From Candidatus Baldrarchaeota archaeon (GTDB lineage: Archaea > Asgardarchaeota > Baldrarchaeia > Baldrarchaeales > DXJG01): 47,117 nt of DNA. Below the pieces are notes generated by a model. The model had not been told where the DNA came from. It did no database searches and saw only the letters and a program-made list of their open reading frames with translations. Shown piece after piece: positions 34,147-45,000 of this stretch (positions within the stretch are counted from its first letter, which is position 1; the number at the start of each line of letters is the position of its first letter). The stretch covers positions 1 to 47,117 of the forward strand of contig DXJG01000012.1 in assembly GCA_019056805.1 (NCBI GenBank). Direction: 5' to 3'. The translations under genes and the position numbers were made by a program.

Positions 34147-35170
34147 AGGTTATCACCTTTTTTCTTCTTTTTAGTAAATAAATGAAGAAGGGAACGCCAA
34201 AGAGCGATGTTATGATTCCTATTGGAATTTCAGCAGGTTGTATTACAACTCTAGAGATAAGATCGGCAAAGACAAGAAATGCTCCACCAAAGAATGCAGA
34301 TGCTGGAATAAGAAATCTGTTGTCAGGTCCTATTACAAGTCTCACCATATGCGGTATAACTAGTCCAACAAAACCTATGGGACCAACATATGATACACAA
34401 ACAGATACAAGTAGCGCAACTAAAATCACAATAACTTTTCTAGATTTATCAACTTCAACTCCCAAACTTTTCGCCGTATCTTCACCTAGCATCATGATAT
34501 TAAGTTCTCGTCCAAAAAACAACGATATAACAATTAAGGGAACAGATCCCACAGCAACTACTTGAACTTCCTTCCATCTAATTCCTGTAAGATTTCCCAT
34601 CAGCCAGAAAACTATAACCTCGAGTTTTTCCCCTGCTACATACATCATAAACGAGGTTAACGCAGAAAATAGGGACGCTACTGCTATACCGGCAAGAAGA
34701 AGACCTGTCACTGGAAGTCGTCCATCCTCAGCTGCAACCACATAAGTTATCATAAGGGAAAACATTGCAAATATAAAAGCAAAAATAGGGATGGGGATTA
34801 CGAACCATAGCTCCAATATAACTGCAAAAGCTGCGCCAAATGCAGCTCCCGATGAAATTCCTAAAACATAAGGGCTTGCAAGAGGGTTTCTGAAGACTCC
34901 TTGCACTAAGCAACCGGCTATTGCAAGTGAGGCCCCCACTAAACTTGCCATGAGTACACGAGGTAGTCTAACCTTCCAGATGATGATAGCATACAAATAA
35001 TTTGACTCAGAAGATGATCCTCTTAGTAAAATTTTTAATACAAGACTTGGGGGAATTTGAACTACTCCAATACTTACCCCTATAACCACGGATAGAATAA
35101 GTAATATTGCTGAGAATATTGTGAAAAGGATTTTCCTAGCAATCATTTGTTTGTAGATTTCAAGGACCAT
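34127..35170 (-). CDS. ABC transporter permease (FecCD/BtuC family)
   Basis: A 347-residue integral membrane protein with about ten helices. Family signatures are visible: RLPRVLMASLVGASLAIAG near the N-terminus, GVFRNPLASPYVLGISSGAA, the coupling-helix region GEDTAKSLGVEVDKSR, and GLVIPHMVRLVIGPDNR. It forms the channel of an importer for a metal chelate or cobalamin-like ligand, with the ATPase (34146) and the binding protein (36373). The stretch of 156 bases before it carries three operator-like boxes (35199-35250), so it may be started separately from the binding-protein gene. No lipid or sorting signal applies. Confidence 0.93.
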   Translation of the reverse strand: MVLEIYKQMIARKILFTIFSAILLILSVVIGVSIGVVQIPPSLVLKILLRGSSSESNYLYAIIIWKVRLPRVLMASLVGASLAIAGCLVQGVFRNPLASPYVLGISSGAAFGAAFAVILELWFVIPIPIFAFIFAMFSLMITYVVAAEDGRLPVTGLLLAGIAVASLFSALTSFMMYVAGEKLEVIVFWLMGNLTGIRWKEVQVVAVGSVPLIVISLFFGRELNIMMLGEDTAKSLGVEVDKSRKVIVILVALLVSVCVSYVGPIGFVGLVIPHMVRLVIGPDNRFLIPASAFFGGAFLVFADLISRVVIQPAEIPIGIITSLFGVPFFIYLLKRRKKVITYDIEGA

Positions 35171-35198
35171 CTACAGCACCTATATGTTGACTCTTGGA

Positions 35199-35250
35199 AG
35201 TATACTACTATGAGTAAAAAAGTGTTACTAAAAAATAAAAAAGTATTACT
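35199..35250. promoter_or_regulatory. Three AGTATTACT-like boxes upstream of the permease gene
   Basis: AGTATACTA (35199), AGTGTTACT (35221) and AGTATTACT (35242) are spaced 22 and 21 bases apart, two turns of the helix. The same nonamer pair with the same 21-base spacing lies before the binding-protein gene. The core AGTA-N-TACT is itself palindromic. It is a likely operator for a metal-sensing repressor such as NikR or a DtxR/Fur-type protein. Confidence 0.6.
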
Positions 35251-35326
35251 ATATGTTTTTGATGGAAATGTGTAATGCTGTTTGTTTAGAACATAAAATG
35301 TTAGCTGCACAATTGTATGAATTGTG

Positions 35327-36373
35327 TTAAAGTATTTCTGTGATCACCTTTTCTAACATGTCTTGCAACATGAATAGCTCGTGTAAGCATGTCATTTCTG
35401 TACTGGTCTGTACAGCAGATTTACTTGTAGCTGCTATTGTTATGTATCCTGAGGTTTCTGATACATTGACTTCAAAGAATGCCCATATCATGAACTCTAG
35501 GCCTTCAATAAATCTTGGAGATGCTGTTGCAATATGTCTATCGAGATGGTATATTTTTTCGTTCTTTACGGCGTTTATTTGATCCCAGCCAGCTCTGTTT
35601 GTGAAGTTTTCAAGGGGCAAATCGCTTTCATATAATATTACGTCTGGATTTGCTTCTATGATGTATTCATCGCTAAGTTTGGGGTAACCTGTAAGGTTTC
35701 CGGCAATGTTAATGCCGCCAGCAAGTTCTATCATTTGGTGTGTAAATGTGTTTCTTCCAACGGTCTTGTATGGTGAGTAAAGTTCTAGATACACTTTGGG
35801 TCTCGATGTAGTTTTTGTTAAGTTTTTAACAAGTGCTTCTATATATGCGACTCTAGTTTTCAAGTTGCTTACGAGGTCTTCTGCCTTTTCTTCAGCGCCC
35901 ACTGCTTTTCCTAGCAGTAGAATATCGAAGTATATTCCCTCAATGGTTGTTGGATGTATATAGATCACTGGAATGCCTAATTCTTCAAGTTGTTGTAGTT
36001 TTTGTTCATAATACCACCAAGCAATAACGAGATCTGGTTCCAGTGCTACAATACTCTCTATATCTGTGCTTCCTACAACGGTTTTGTTTTGTGCTTCTGG
36101 CGGGTCATCACTGTACTTATCAACTCCTACTACCTTATCGAAGGCTCCGAGATCGTATAGTGTTCGTGTTGCAGCTGCTGCGAGAGATACTACTCTCTCT
36201 GCTGGTTTATCTAAAGTTACTTCTCTTCCAAGGTCGTCAATCAACACTATTTCTTTTGGTACTTCCTCTACTTGTTGTCCTCTAAACATGTAGTAGCCGC
36301 CAACAAATCCGACGGCTAGCATAATTATTGCCACTATTATCACGGTGGCTATTTTTCCTGTATTTGTCGCCAT
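35327..36373 (-). CDS. ABC transporter substrate-binding protein (BtuF/FhuD type)
   Basis: A 348-residue periplasmic-binding-like protein. An N-terminal helix (ATVIIVAIIMLAVGFVGGYY) anchors it; there is no lipobox Cys, so it is held as an uncleaved membrane anchor. The body follows the helical-backbone fold: DDLGREVTL, RVVSLAAAATRTLYDLGAFDKVVGVD, IESIVALEPDLVIAW, and the second lobe with TFTHQMIELAGGINIA and IIEANPDVIL. It lacks clear metal-coordinating clusters, so the ligand is likely a chelate or cofactor. A tail of about 45 residues after the last lobe (TEMTCLHELFMLQDMLEK) is unusual for the family. GAGGT precedes the ATG, and two operator-like boxes lie 18-47 bases upstream. Confidence 0.9.
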   Translation of the reverse strand: MATNTGKIATVIIVAIIMLAVGFVGGYYMFRGQQVEEVPKEIVLIDDLGREVTLDKPAERVVSLAAAATRTLYDLGAFDKVVGVDKYSDDPPEAQNKTVVGSTDIESIVALEPDLVIAWWYYEQKLQQLEELGIPVIYIHPTTIEGIYFDILLLGKAVGAEEKAEDLVSNLKTRVAYIEALVKNLTKTTSRPKVYLELYSPYKTVGRNTFTHQMIELAGGINIAGNLTGYPKLSDEYIIEANPDVILYESDLPLENFTNRAGWDQINAVKNEKIYHLDRHIATASPRFIEGLEFMIWAFFEVNVSETSGYITIAATSKSAVQTSTEMTCLHELFMLQDMLEKVITEIL

Positions 36374-36390
36374 ATACCTCGCCCACCTGA

Positions 36391-36420
36391 AGTAATACTT
36401 TTTTGTAGAGAAGTATTACT
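36391..36420. promoter_or_regulatory. Two-box operator upstream of the ABC binding-protein gene
   Basis: AGTAATACT (36391-36399) and AGTATTACT (36412-36420) are reverse complements with starts 21 bases apart. They lie between the TATA-like box near 36429 and the start codon at 36373, over the expected transcription start, which suits repression. The same motif and spacing recur before the permease gene. Confidence 0.65.
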
Positions 36421-36585
36421 AAACGGTTTATAACTTTATCTAAAAATCCGGTAAAAATGGATAACTCACCTACATCTATGAATTAACTATCAAATAACAT
36501 TTGAAAAGAGTACAAGAAAAAATACAATCCGTTTAAAACCTTTATAGGTAAATGTAAGCTTTGATTCATCAATAATCCTCTCAGT

Positions 36586-36645
36586 GTTCATTAAAACTTT
36601 AACTCCTGTCATTGAAGCCAAAGGATACTTTGACCTAACAAAAAT
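36586..36645 (-). pseudogene. Fragment of a gamma-glutamyltranspeptidase gene
   Basis: Minus-strand reading gives SKYPLASMTGVKVLMN, matching SEHPLASMAGVKVLMN near the N-terminus of the intact GGT-like protein. The DNA at 36587-36608 is identical over 22 bases to 32453-32474. Downstream the match ends and the frame continues as unrelated sequence. It is a short remnant of a duplicated or transferred copy, too short to function. Confidence 0.65.
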
Positions 36646-36858
36646 ATTACTAACTGTAATTAGGCTTTTAACAGTATAGTGCCCCAACAATACCCTACAA
36701 AATAACCTATATGTACTTAGTTTTCGAAAAAAAATAATTTTCGATACTTACATTAATGCCTTTCTTTGTTAAATAGTTGAAATTCAAATAACCGCAATTA
36801 TTATATACAATTTTTTCGTCTTAGTAGGTCTATATGGGCATTGTTGGGTGATGGGTAA

Positions 36859-38733
36859 TTGAGGGACGCATATAAACTTATATATGCGATCCTAATTTTA
36901 TCGTTGCTCATAATGCCGCAGATACACTTTCACTACGTGTTTTCCTTGCAGAATAGAGCAGATGAAAAGTACGCACCTGAGCCGAGTGAAAACTTGGTTT
37001 TTAACATTGTAGGTAAACGTAGTGTTGCGGCTAAGTTTTCTGGGAATATTATTTATGTTAATGGTTCGGGTTGGTGGTTTGAGGGAGGACAATTCAACCC
37101 AAGTTCTACGCCAATACAGTCCGCGATAAACAATGCAAGCATTGGAGATACAATAATCGTTAAAGATGGTGTATACGTGGAGAATATTGTTGTTAATAAA
37201 GCTTTGACGTTAATCTCTGAGAACGGTCCCGAAAAAACAACCATTACACCTTCCCAAACAGGATATAATGTGCCTGTGGTTAATATATCGGCTAGCAACG
37301 TAAAAATAAGTGGATTCACAATAACGGGCGGATACCATGGAATTTATCTGAATTATTCAAACAACAACACGATAGCAAACAATATTATAACAAACAACAC
37401 GTATGGAGTTAGGCTCTGGCATTCTAACAACAATACGATAACCAATAACAATATAACAGATATTAAACAAGCAGGAATAGACCTTTACGCTTCATCTTAC
37501 AATACGATAATAAACAACGTCATAAAAAACTGTACTTACAATGGAATTTACCTAGATCAATCAAGTAAAAATGCAATAAAAAATAACGGTATAGAGAACA
37601 ACAAATGGGGAATTTACCTTTTTGATCATAGTATTAACAACACGTTAATGAGCAATAATATAACAAACAATGACGAATATGGAATTTGGCTACGTGGTTC
37701 AGATAACAATACGATAATAAACAATATTATAGCAAACAACACAAAGTATGGCATCTACATTTACCGCTCAAGTAATTGCATTATTTACTTGAACAACTTT
37801 GATAATACAAACAACTCTTATGTGTATGATTCAACAAATGTTTGGAGTTCTACGGAACCGCTAAAATATGCTTATTACGGGTATCAGTACTCCGGTTACC
37901 TAGGCAATTACTGGAGTGATTACACCGGTCCAGATGAAGATTGGAATGGAGTCGGAGATGAACCATATATTTTGGATGAGAACAACACAGATAATTACCC
38001 GCTAGTACAGTCTAAGGAAAACTACCTTATGGTAACTGAAACAGTTCCTCCTACGATCGAGACTAACATCGTTGAAGGCTCTTTCCTCAGAGACACTGTA
38101 ATAATTGTTGTAAATGCTAGCGACGCTTCTGGTATACATAGAGTTGAACTCGTTATTAATGGAACTCCAATATGTTCAGATTACGATGCTCCCTATGAAT
38201 TTGAATGGTACACGCCGATTTACGAAGACGGCCTATACTGTTTGGAACTGGTGGCTGTAGACATATTTGGAAACATGGCTAACAAAACCGTTATCGTTAT
38301 GGTCGATAATACTGGCCCAACTATTGGAAACCCTGTTTTGAGCCCAGAGAAACCCGTAGAAGGCGAAGATGTCAATGTGAGTGTTGCTGTAAGCGACGAG
38401 TTGAGTGGCGTAAAAAACGTAACACTATGGTATAGTGTTGCTGGGGGTAGTTGGATACAGCTACAAATGAGTTTTGAAGATGGGAAATGGGTGGCAACGA
38501 TACCAGGACAGGAAGCAGATGTAGAAGTCACATACTACTTTAAGGCTTATGACAAAGCTGGAAACCTCGCCTATAGCATGTACTATTCTTACAGAGTTGA
38601 GGAGAAGCAAAAGGAACCAACAATATCGTCCAAACTTATGGCAGGTGTATTCGTGCTTATAGTAGGGGTGGCAGCTGGATTATTAATTGCATTAAAAAAG
38701 ATGAAAACTAAAAAAACTTCAAAAGTTACTTAA
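36859..38733 (+). CDS. NosD-like right-handed beta-helix surface protein
   Basis: A 624-residue exported protein. Signal peptide (LIYAILILSLLIMPQIHFHY); residues about 75-330 start with IQSAINNASIGDTIIVKDG and continue as Asn-rich beta-helix coils (NNTIANNIITNN, NNTITNNNIT, NNTIINNIIANN, YGIYIYRSSN), ending with YLGNYWSDYTGPDEDWNG, the NosD-family capping motif. Two Ig-like domains (about 395-485 and 490-570, ASDASGIHRVELVINGTP; KPVEGEDVNVSVAVSDE) follow, then a membrane helix (GVFVLIVGVAAGLLIAL) and a Lys-rich tail. Very many NxT/NxS sequons suggest heavy glycosylation. NosD copper-insertion activity is not supported: no nosZ-type genes are near. Start: TTG 36859, with GGTGATG 6 bases upstream. 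Confidence 0.88.
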   Translation: MRDAYKLIYAILILSLLIMPQIHFHYVFSLQNRADEKYAPEPSENLVFNIVGKRSVAAKFSGNIIYVNGSGWWFEGGQFNPSSTPIQSAINNASIGDTIIVKDGVYVENIVVNKALTLISENGPEKTTITPSQTGYNVPVVNISASNVKISGFTITGGYHGIYLNYSNNNTIANNIITNNTYGVRLWHSNNNTITNNNITDIKQAGIDLYASSYNTIINNVIKNCTYNGIYLDQSSKNAIKNNGIENNKWGIYLFDHSINNTLMSNNITNNDEYGIWLRGSDNNTIINNIIANNTKYGIYIYRSSNCIIYLNNFDNTNNSYVYDSTNVWSSTEPLKYAYYGYQYSGYLGNYWSDYTGPDEDWNGVGDEPYILDENNTDNYPLVQSKENYLMVTETVPPTIETNIVEGSFLRDTVIIVVNASDASGIHRVELVINGTPICSDYDAPYEFEWYTPIYEDGLYCLELVAVDIFGNMANKTVIVMVDNTGPTIGNPVLSPEKPVEGEDVNVSVAVSDELSGVKNVTLWYSVAGGSWIQLQMSFEDGKWVATIPGQEADVEVTYYFKAYDKAGNLAYSMYYSYRVEEKQKEPTISSKLMAGVFVLIVGVAAGLLIALKKMKTKKTSKVT

Positions 38734-39063
38734 ACATGACTTGAAAGAAGTTAGCAGAAGAAGATACAGGGAATAAAATTAATAAAATTCTCATCTACTT
38801 TTTCCCTATTTTGCAAATTTATTAAAGAATCTATTAACTTCAAAATCCTTTAAAATTTTGTCGATGTTTTAGGAAATAGTTTTGAGCTTTTAATACGTTT
38901 TCCTCATTAATAATGTTAAAATCGTCTTAATTTCATTTTCTTCGTTAATATCCGGCGAAATAGAGTTTATAATCATTGCAATTTGTATCTTAAATAATTG
39001 TCAAAAATCTTAAATCTAACGGTTGCTATATTTTTATATGAAATTCGATATGGGGGAGAGAAG
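38734..39063. other. Intergenic region with promoter of the subtilisin gene
   Basis: 330 AT-rich bases between two same-strand surface-protein genes. TTTTATAT at 39032-39039 is a good TATA box 25-32 bases before the GTG at 39064, and GGGGGAGAG at 39052-39060 is the Shine-Dalgarno. T-rich runs after 38733 may end the upstream transcript. No gene is seen. Confidence 0.5.
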
Positions 39064-42000
39064 GTGAAAAGGAATCTTGCACTTGTATTCTGCGTAATGA
39101 TTGTAGTAGCCTTCATACTGCCGTTGCCGTACATTACTAGCTTTTTGTTCCATGAAGGAAAGGTAAAAGTTTCTAAAAATGTTTTTAGTGAATCGTCTCC
39201 TTCTACAACAATAAAAAACAGTCCTATCAGTGAAGAAGTGCCCGTTGTTATAGTTTTTCGTTCCGATATTTCGCCAGGCGATTATGAACGCATATTAGGT
39301 GAGATCTTAGGAAAGACTGTGAAAATAGAGAGGGTTTATAGTCTTATACCAGCAATTTTCACCTCTATCTCTAGTAATGCAGTTTTGCGGATTGCGAAAG
39401 ACCCTAGAATTACAGGAGTTTGGATAGATACAAAATGCAAGGTTATAGATGAGACTATGACATTAAAGGGAGATTCAGTCACAACCGAAGATTTGAGAAG
39501 TATGTACTCGATTCCATGGTCTTGGGATAATACACCACTAACAGGAGAAGGTATAACTATCGCTGTTGTTGATACAGGAATTAATGCCTCTCATGATACA
39601 CTTGATGACTTTGAGGGATTGAAAAAGGGGCAGCCAAAAGTACTTGAAAATCTCTCAAAAAGTTTTGTTCCTTACGAATTAGATCCTCTTGAAGACTTAA
39701 ATGGACATGGAACAATGGTGGCAAGCATTACTGCAGGAATTGATTACGAAAATGATTTCCTAGGATTTGCGCCAGGAGCAAGGCTTGTTTCGATTAAAGT
39801 AGCAGATAAAAATGGAATTTCTCAAGAAAGCTGGATTCTTGATGCTTTTGAATATCTAAGTACACTTTCTGAAGTTAAAGTAGTGGTATTAGCGCTGGGA
39901 ATTGGAGTTCAAGGGCCTTACTCTCCGCTTTCACAAGCGGTAGATGCTTTAATTGATGCTGGAAAAATAGTGATTGTTGCTGCGGGAAACGAAGGGCCTG
40001 CTTATGCATCTCTTTCTACTCCAGCTGATGCCTTTAGAGCAATTACTGTTGGTGCTACTGATGCTTCTGGACAAAATGTGATAGGAAATAGTAGTGAACG
40101 TTCATGGCTACTTAGTGATGGATGGGGGAGTTCAAGAGGGCCAACATTGGATGGAAGAGTGGGCTTAGATATAGTAGCGGTTGGAGAAAATGTTAAAGCA
40201 GCAACACTGGGAGGATACAATGTTTTTAGTGGGACTAGTGTGGCAGCACCTCAAGTTGCTGGTGTAGTTGCGTTATTGCTTCAAATGTATCCTGATCTAA
40301 GCCCTGAAGCTATAAAAGCAGCACTAAGGAATTCTGCAAAGAAATTGAATAGTTGGGGAGAATGGGATCAGGGTGCTGGTATGTTGAATGTCACCGCATC
40401 GTTCCAATATTTAGAAAACTACTCGAACAGAATGTATGTGGCTCCTATGCAATTACCAGGGTTTAACAATTTTGTGTTGTTCAGAGGAGAGAATGTTACA
40501 TTTAAGCTTGAAGTAGGTAGTGATTTTTCTCTTAATGCAATAGTATTTGTACATGGAAATGCATCTGAAATTCTTTCAATAAATCCGTCTACTGTTTCGG
40601 GTACTGGTCTACATCTATTAGATGCTTTCTTCAATGTCCCGGAAAATGCTTCTGAAGGACTTTATACGGGAACTGTAGAAATTCTCGATGCATCTGGAAT
40701 TTCTATGAATGTCACTGTGTCTGTAGTGGTGAAATCTCCAAGAGTGGTTGCTGGTGTAGAAGTATCTAAGAATTTCTTAGGACTAGATTATTATTTCAGT
40801 GTCGACAAAGTATTTTTCGGAGGGTTCTTCCAAACTCGCATTAACAGTATTAAGGATAATATTTCACTAATAGACATAGATATTGAGCAAGATGATCTGT
40901 CAAAAATTGATGTATTAATAATCTCTGACCCTGAATTTTCCTACAGTGGAAATGAAATTTCGAAAATTAACAGTTTTGTTGCAGAGGGCGGTGGGTTAAT
41001 AGTATTTGCGGAAATTCCACAAACTGAAATAGGCACTTTAGGCTACGAAATTAAAGGATCAGTTAATACACGGTCGTTAAATGAAATAGTAAAGAATTAT
41101 GGAATAAAAATAGATGATAGTGAAAAATTTGCACACTACATTTATGCAATGTTGTCTCCCTACGTGGTAGCATATACGAATCACCCAATTTCTAGCGGCC
41201 TGATTTCCCTTCATGAATGGACTGGATATACAGATATGTACAACGTATATGCTGGTGATGTCATCGAAGCATTAGGTTCAGCAGCAATAGAATATATAAA
41301 AGAATATGCAGAGCCTGTTGCTTTCTCAACAAGTACAGTTGGCAATTCTATAATTGGCTGCGAGTTTACTCCATTCATTGTTGCATCAAAAATATCAAGG
41401 GTAGTGGTGGTTGCAGACTCTGACTTTCTAACTAATCCATTATACAATACTTATGACTATTTGTTCGAAAATCAACGTCTCTTTAGAAACCTCTTAGAAT
41501 GGACGGGTAAAGTTAATGTAACAGGAGAAACCTACACGGACATTTTGAGTTCTCAACAGAAAATTAAACTAGGGTATCCTATAATTGAAGATCTTATAAT
41601 TTCGCCGAATACAGCGAATCCTGTAACACCAACTATCTATATAGAGTTTAAAGCACGGGATAATGAAACGTCATCCTATCAACTCGATACTACAGTTTCA
41701 ATATATCCATATTATCGATATTGGATGCAAAGCGCGATCTGGCAATTTCCCGCCACCTACGATAGTAGCAGAGATGTGTTCTATACTTCCATTTCAAATA
41801 CGTGGATAAAAGAAAATCCAGGAGTATATATTGTAAATGTTACAGTGTTCGATGGAGAGCATTCAACTTCTACATTCGGAATTCTGAATATTTATGATGC
41901 CTATCCCGTTATTGAAACAATTAGTGCCACGATCATTCATGATGCAAAACTTGATGGTACTTACTCCTTAGCGGGAATGGAAGATAGCCCAGAAAACTGG

Positions 42001-45000
42001 AATGTATCAATAGGAGAAATTCCACAGACCATTGTGATGTCACCAATTACGTCACCACTTACTGGCGACGTGGAGGAAGGCTTATTCCTCACAATTAATG
42101 CAACACATCCTGAAGTTACTAATTCTCAAGACTTTTACGTTGAGTGTAGCGTATTACGGTCTAGTGGTATTAAGGTTCAAGACGAAGCCTACATTGTTGA
42201 TGTGCAAAAGGGAGTTGATACTATAAACATAACACTGCGTTTTGATCCGTTCTTCCTGGAAGAAGGAAAATACCTTGTCCAAGTAGGTATTGAATATGAC
42301 GATATGTGGGACTATGAAGTTCTCGATATTACATTAGTGAAGCCATTGAGTATTCTAGAAGCAGTATCTGTAACTCCGCTCATTGAAAACAACGGTTCTA
42401 TAGTTATTCTGAATAATGAATCTCAAAATGATGTTGGAGCACTTTTAGGGTATACTACTAGTTGGCCAACTAAGATAGAGACATTTGAGGTTTCAATAGA
42501 ATCTTCGCATCCTTACAGCTTAAATGGTATAGTTGACAGAAGAAACATCCTTGATTACATTAATGTAGACTGGACAATGGTTTCAATGGCAAGGCTTCAT
42601 TTCAGTTATCTACAAGTGGAGGAAAACTTTGACTACGTCGAAATTTATAATATTCCTATCCTCGGAAATTATGCTGTCTCTGAAACCACGTTCACACCAA
42701 TAGCTGATGGCATTGAAGTGGTAAGTGGTGACGATGATTATGCTGTTGTTTCTTTACCATTTAGTTTTCCATTCTACAACGAAACTTACAGCGAAATTTA
42801 TGTTTGTACAAACGGCTACATAACACTTGATTCAGGAACTTCCCAGTACTTGAACCTTGACACATTATTCTTAACTAGAAAAATGATAGCAGTAGATGCC
42901 CGTGATCTTATTACAGACGTGTCTGTTGACAGTAATTCTGACAGAGTTGTGATTAGATGGTATGGAAGACTCGCTGGAGAGCTCCCTCCCAGTAAGAGAG
43001 ACCTTTGCGAAGTTGTTCTTTATCCAAATGGTGAAATTATCATGTATTACTGGGACTACAGTGAGGATGGAGTTGCAGGGATAAGTTATGGAGATGGAAG
43101 ATACTACACTAAATTTACGCCTCAAGATGGAAAAGCCTATCTATTAACCTACCAACCTCCTACGGAAGTACCCGCTACTATTAAGCCTATTGTTAAGTAT
43201 ACAGGAGAACAAGTAAATCTATGGACTCCATGGATACCGATTAATTCTTCGAAAGGACTTTGGGTTACGATTAAAAGCGATGAAGATGTTGCACTCTACG
43301 GTTATATAATTGATAGGGTTGAATTTATGCTCAAACCTGAATATGCGGTGCTTCAAGTCTTTACGGGAGAGTACAATGAATTTACACTTAGTGTTCCAAT
43401 AGAGTCTTCTCATCCGTTACCAATTAACACTACGTTCATAAAAGTGAACATCTCAGAATATGGAAACTACAACAGTCTTATGCTACACTTTAAGAAATTA
43501 GGCATAAAAGATTCAACAATAAGAATTCTTGATTCTTCAAACAATACTATAGTGAGCAGCGATACGCTTAGAAACTATGATGGAATGGAAGAATTCTGGT
43601 TACCAATATGGCTTAATGATACTTCAGGTGTCTTTTACATAGAATTTAGTAATAAACCTAGTGTCATTCCGACTTACGGCTTCCAAATCGACAAAATAAG
43701 AGTTAGAAGAATAGATGCACAACTGAATTCCACACCATTTATCGATGAAATTCTACAAACCTTCACTTATCAAAATCAAACACTCACCTACAACATAACA
43801 ATTATTGAAACCAATGCATATATGTTGACAATACACTTTTCCAACATTACACTTAGTGCAAATGATAGCATTACGATCTTTGACGAGTACGGAAGCAACA
43901 TTATCAAGATTTCTGGGCCAATTTCCCAACAAAATATCGAAGTATCTGTCCTTGGCTCTAAAGCAACAATATCACTCTTAACATCTGCAGATAATACGAC
44001 CAATATCTATGGTTACACAATAGATTACGTTAAATATTGGAGATGGGATTCTGCAAGCTTCAAGGTTGAAAATGTATATCATTTTGGTTATTATGACAAT
44101 TATTCCGCAAAGAATGCAACAGGAACCTATGAATTAAAAGTTTTCATGATAGATAGAAATAGAATAATTGAAAAGGCATCTACAGCTACATATCAGGTCA
44201 TAGAAAACATCCCATTCAGCATAGCTCTATATATCAATGGCACTACTTCTATATTTGCATACAGAGGTGAAGTCATTACTCTAAATGCAAGCCTTTTAGA
44301 TATTCCTGGAAACGTTACAGTAAATTCTGTAAACTTTTATGCATACAACATAACTTATGGTGGAATTCATCTGGGAACTGGCACCAACATTACTAGTAAC
44401 ATTTGGATACTGGACTATACTATTCCACTTAGCTTCCCCGAGGCTATCTTTGCAGTTTACGCTGTTGCAACTGTAGATGGAGAACTCTATGTGGTGGGTG
44501 GTCAAGGTTTACTTACTGTGCAAAACGGCTTTAACATTCACACGTTGATGGTTCAATGTTTGAACCCCGATGGTAGTGTTAATACGACGGTCTCGATATA
44601 TGAAAATGGAGTGAGGGTCGCGGCGGAGTATGTAATTTTGCCTTATGTATCTTCGCCTGCAACTTATAGAATATTAATGAATTTCACCGATCAAGATGGT
44701 TCATTTTACACTCTGTACTCTGAAAATCCGGTAATTTATGAAATAATATTAGCAGAAAATGGATCTACTCTTGTCAGTGACCAACTAATAAAATATTCCA
44801 CAGAGAACTTTTCATCAACATTTACAATAAACTTCAAAGATTTTATGCCGAAAACTTCTACAGTAACTACTTCTAAAATCCCACCATTCATGGGCTTACT
44901 TTCATTAAATATCAGTGATGCTGGTGCTGACAACCAAACAGTTGACGTTAGAGCAGTATTCATACCACTAGATTCCAAGACCGCAATTCTAAATGCATCT

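Larger units (their letters stand above)
36374..36858. other. Divergent intergenic region (485 bases)
   Basis: It contains the two-box operator (36391-36420), a TATA-like TTATAAACC for the binding-protein gene (36425-36433), a gamma-glutamyltranspeptidase fragment (36586-36645), and a TATATAC-type box near 36799-36806 upstream of the next plus-strand gene. No other feature is recognised. Confidence 0.5.

Noticed and set aside
37360..37770. Repeated AACAA/AATA DNA that looks like a direct-repeat or CRISPR-like array
   Set aside because: The repeats are irregular and in frame; they encode Asn-rich beta-helix coils, with no unique spacers.
36859..38733. Copper-insertion protein NosD of nitrous oxide reductase
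   Set aside because: Only the general beta-helix and cap motif match; Ig domains and a membrane anchor follow, and no nos genes are near.
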